Below, in pieces: positions 61,807 through 64,000 of a stretch of DNA of 64,000 bases. The DNA is taken from positions 1-64,000 of the forward strand of contig NZ_BMVY01000006.1 in assembly GCF_014650955.1 (NCBI RefSeq), read 5' to 3'. The notes beneath the pieces were generated by a model that saw only the letters and a list, made by a program, of their open reading frames with translations, did not search any database and was not told where the DNA came from. Position numbers and translations under genes: made by a program. This DNA is from Streptomyces tauricus (lineage in GTDB: Bacteria > Actinomycetota > Actinomycetes > Streptomycetales > Streptomycetaceae). Every line of letters begins with the position of its first letter. Position 1 is the stretch's first letter.

Positions 61807-62745
61807 ATGAGCCAAGGTCCGGCAGGTCATGTGACGCGATCTTTCATTCGTCCAGAACCTGAGACGGCGGGTGGATGTACGGAAAGTGCTTCGGAAGGAT
61901 CTTCGCGAGGGGTGCTGAGAAAGTTTCTGCGCACCGCCGACGGGGTGACGATCGACGCCGCGTACGAGCCCGCGCAGAACACGTCCGACACGTCCGGCAC
62001 GTCGGGCACATCCGCCGGTTCCGGGGCGGCCGAGCCCGGTACCGGCCTGGTCATCGTGGTGGCGCACGGCTTCACGGGGGACCTGGCACGTCCGCACGTC
62101 CGGCGGGCGGCGAAGGCCTTCGCGCGGTACGCGGCCGTCGTCACCTTCTCCTTCCGCGGGCACGGCGCCTCCGGCGGGCGCTCCACGGTCGGCGACCGCG
62201 AGGTGCTCGATCTGGCGGCGGCGGTGGAGTGGGCGAGAGAACTCGGTCACACCCGTGTGGCGACCGTCGGGTTCTCCATGGGCGGCTCGGTGGTGCTCCG
62301 GCACGCGGCGCTGCACGCGAAGAGCGATCAGGAGCACGAGGGGCGCACAGGAGCGCATTCGGACGCCGTGGTTTCGGTGAGTGCACCCGCCCGCTGGTAT
62401 TACCGGGGTACGGCCCCTATGCGGCGCCTGCACTGGCTGGTAACCCGCCCGGTGGGCCGCGCGGTCGGCCGCTACGGTCTGCGAACCCGCATCTATCACC
62501 GCGAATGGGACCCGGTCCCTTCCTCCCCGGTGGAATCGGTCCCTCTCATCGCCCCCACTCCTCTCCTGATCGTCCACGGCGACCGGGACGGCTACTTTCC
62601 CGTGGACCATCCGCGCATGCTGGCCGCCGCGTCCGGCGACCACGCGGACCTGTGGCTGGAGCGGGGCATGGGTCACGCCGAGAACGCGGCGGACGACGCT
62701 CTGCTGTCCCGCATCGGGGAATGGGCCGCCGCGCACGCGGGTTAG
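61807..62745 (+). CDS. Alpha/beta hydrolase
   Basis: Product of 312 residues from ATG 61807 with AGGAGA upstream; a GTG at 61911 is a shorter alternative. After an N-terminal stretch with a Ser/Thr/Gly-rich segment comes the fold: VVAHGFTGDLARPHVRRAAK (oxyanion region), nucleophile elbow VATVGFSMGGSVVLRHAA (Ser in GFSMG), Asp in LLIVHGDRDGYFPVDHPRML, and His in MGHAENAADD. Serine esterase or peptidase; substrate unknown. Divergent from glnR. Confidence 0.9.
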   Translation: MSQGPAGHVTRSFIRPEPETAGGCTESASEGSSRGVLRKFLRTADGVTIDAAYEPAQNTSDTSGTSGTSAGSGAAEPGTGLVIVVAHGFTGDLARPHVRRAAKAFARYAAVVTFSFRGHGASGGRSTVGDREVLDLAAAVEWARELGHTRVATVGFSMGGSVVLRHAALHAKSDQEHEGRTGAHSDAVVSVSAPARWYYRGTAPMRRLHWLVTRPVGRAVGRYGLRTRIYHREWDPVPSSPVESVPLIAPTPLLIVHGDRDGYFPVDHPRMLAAASGDHADLWLERGMGHAENAADDALLSRIGEWAAAHAG

Positions 62746-62808
62746 CCGACAGGGCCTAGCCTGGCGGGGTCCGTCACCCGTTTTCTTTCACCTTGATCGA
62801 GGAACCAG

Positions 62809-63063
62809 ATGGCAAAGGGCACAGTGCGTTACTGGGCCGCCGCCAAGGCCGCGGCAGGCGTCGCCGAGGAGCCGTACGAGGCGGAGACCCTCGCGCAGGC
62901 GCTGGACGCGGCACGCGAGCGACACTCCGGCGAACTCGCGCGCGTCCTGCGGCGATGCTCGTTCCTCATCGACGGCGATCCCGTGGGTACCCGCGGACAT
63001 GAGACGGTACGGCTGGCCGAGGGCGGCACGGTCGAGGTGCTCCCGCCGTTCGCAGGAGGGTGA
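62809..63063 (+). CDS. MoaD/ThiS-family sulfur carrier protein
   Basis: Product of 84 residues with a ubiquitin-like fold: VRYWAAAKAAAGVAEEPYEA, TLAQALDAARERHSGELARV, FLIDGDPVG and GGTVEVLPPFAGG. The C-terminal Gly-Gly can be thiocarboxylated to donate sulfur, as in molybdopterin or thiamine synthesis. No other cofactor gene is next to it, so the pathway cannot be decided. Confidence 0.93.
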   Translation: MAKGTVRYWAAAKAAAGVAEEPYEAETLAQALDAARERHSGELARVLRRCSFLIDGDPVGTRGHETVRLAEGGTVEVLPPFAGG

Positions 63064-63070
63064 CGGGACG

Positions 63071-64000
63071 ATGAGCGATCAGCCGTACGAGGGTCCGTAC
63101 GAGGATCCGTATCAGGGTCAGCAGTACGACGGCCGGTACGAGGGATACGCCCCGTACCAGCAGGCGCCGCAGGCGCCGCAGGCCGGGTGGCCCGGGCAGC
63201 AGCAGTACGACGAGGGCGCCGCGCAACAGCAGCAGTACACCCAGCAGTGGGAGGGCCAGACCTGGGAGACCCAGGTCCACCAGCCGGTGAGGCCGGCCGT
63301 CCCGGCCGCGGACACGGCGTATCTGCCGCAGCAGGGCCTGAGCCAGGGCCAGGGTCACGGCCAGGCGGAGGCGTCGTACGGGACGTACGGGGCTCCGCAG
63401 CAGTCGTACGAAGCTCAGGGGCAGGGGCAGTACGGGGTCGTCGGGCAGCCGATGCCCGGTCACCAGGCTCACCAGGCTCCGGCGGGCGGAAACGCCGTGC
63501 CCGAGCCCGCGCCCGCCTCCACGCCCGCGTCCGGTTACGGTCCGGCGACCGTCACCGGCAACACCCGGGTCACCGACGCCCAGCGCGCCCGTGCCGAGGG
63601 GCGTTCGCCGATCATCGAGCCCGGCGGACAGCCGGCCGTGCTGACGGCGATCCTCGGACTGCTGCTCGCCGGCGCGGCGGCGGTCGGACAGTACGCGCTG
63701 GTCGTGCCGCTGGTGATCCTTCAGGCGGTGACCGCGGCGGGTTGGTTCCGGCTCAACGGGATGTGGCCCGCACGGCAGGGCATCGCGCTCGCCTTCGCGG
63801 GTGCGCTCACCGCGGACGTGGCGCTCCTCGTGGCCGGGCGTGAGAACGCCCCTGCCGCGATCCTCGGCACGCTCGGCGTCTGGGTCCTGCTGACGCTGGT
63901 CCTCCAGCTGCGCAGCCACGCCGGGGCGGACGAGCGGATGCTCGGTCTGATGGCCACGGTCGTCTCGGCGGCGCTGGCGATCATCGCCACGGGGTATCTG
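63071..64000 (+). CDS. Gln/Tyr-rich membrane protein, 3' end outside window
   Basis: The frame is open from ATG 63071 to the window end (310 codons). The first 180 residues are disordered and rich in Gln, Gly, Pro and Tyr (QQQYDEGAAQQQQYTQQWEG). Hydrophobic segments follow: PAVLTAILGLLLAGAAAVGQ, ALVVPLVILQAVTAAGWF, IALAFAGALTADVALLVAG, AAILGTLGVWVLLTLVLQL and LGLMATVVSAALAIIATGYL. No family recognised. It starts 7 bases after the MoaD stop and may be co-transcribed. Confidence 0.85.
   Translation, partial: MSDQPYEGPYEDPYQGQQYDGRYEGYAPYQQAPQAPQAGWPGQQQYDEGAAQQQQYTQQWEGQTWETQVHQPVRPAVPAADTAYLPQQGLSQGQGHGQAEASYGTYGAPQQSYEAQGQGQYGVVGQPMPGHQAHQAPAGGNAVPEPAPASTPASGYGPATVTGNTRVTDAQRARAEGRSPIIEPGGQPAVLTAILGLLLAGAAAVGQYALVVPLVILQAVTAAGWFRLNGMWPARQGIALAFAGALTADVALLVAGRENAPAAILGTLGVWVLLTLVLQLRSHAGADERMLGLMATVVSAALAIIATGYL

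Overview
The window is high-GC actinobacterial chromosome, almost certainly Streptomyces. Codon third positions are strongly G/C, GTG starts are frequent, mycothiol synthase is present, and the gene order (pst operon, pit/DUF47, csoR, ppk, secreted 5'-nucleotidase, two-component system with serine proteases, glnR) matches, from memory, the S. coelicolor SCO41xx core region. It begins at the end of an rRNA operon (5S rRNA and its terminator). I see no integrase, transposase, phage gene, CRISPR array or tRNA; this is core chromosome with some lineage-specific inserts.

Layout. 0.3-4.7 kb: ABC transporter plus NarL-type two-component system in one overlapping minus-strand operon, then a GNAT acetyltransferase. 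4.8-12 kb: a six-gene minus-strand cluster resembling a stripped-down type IV secretion membrane complex (small two-TM protein, VirB8-like anchor, VirB6-like membrane protein, a VirB4 split over two genes, VirD4-like protein with a degenerate P-loop), followed on the plus strand by an ArsR/SRPBCC pair under a perfect palindrome, DoxX, DUF397, a VirB1-like transglycosylase/NlpC hydrolase and a PAP2 phosphatase. 16.5-31 kb: a BBE-type flavoprotein, then phosphate and copper functions: PHO-boxed pstSCAB, convergent pit/DUF47, csoR with its own operator, and a ppk-CHAD-Nudix polyphosphate operon. 31-39.5 kb: a YtrA-type GntR regulator with ABC transporter and perfect 16-bp-arm operator, diverging from an ECF sigma/membrane anti-sigma/ABC transporter operon. 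39.8-47.7 kb: mshD, secreted 5'-nucleotidase, an LmeA-like protein, a 44-residue basic protein, an ABC exporter and a pectinesterase.

47.9-52 kb holds the most accessory-looking genes: a 972-residue membrane-spanning NACHT NTPase and a two-gene toxin-antitoxin-like pair. From 52 kb come a second ECF sigma/anti-sigma pair, an MprAB-like two-component system beside an HtrA-type protease, a trypsin-like FG-GAP protease, a LacI regulator, GlnR, an alpha/beta hydrolase, a MoaD/ThiS protein and the start of a Q/Y-rich membrane protein.

Non-coding structure is rich. A roughly 20-bp GC-rich element recurs 19 times at six loci, nearly always between gene 3' ends and in short tandem arrays with periods of 28-41 or about 73 bp. 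Further tandem repeats have periods of 11, 20 and 27 bp, and there are several very strong hairpins and palindromic operators.
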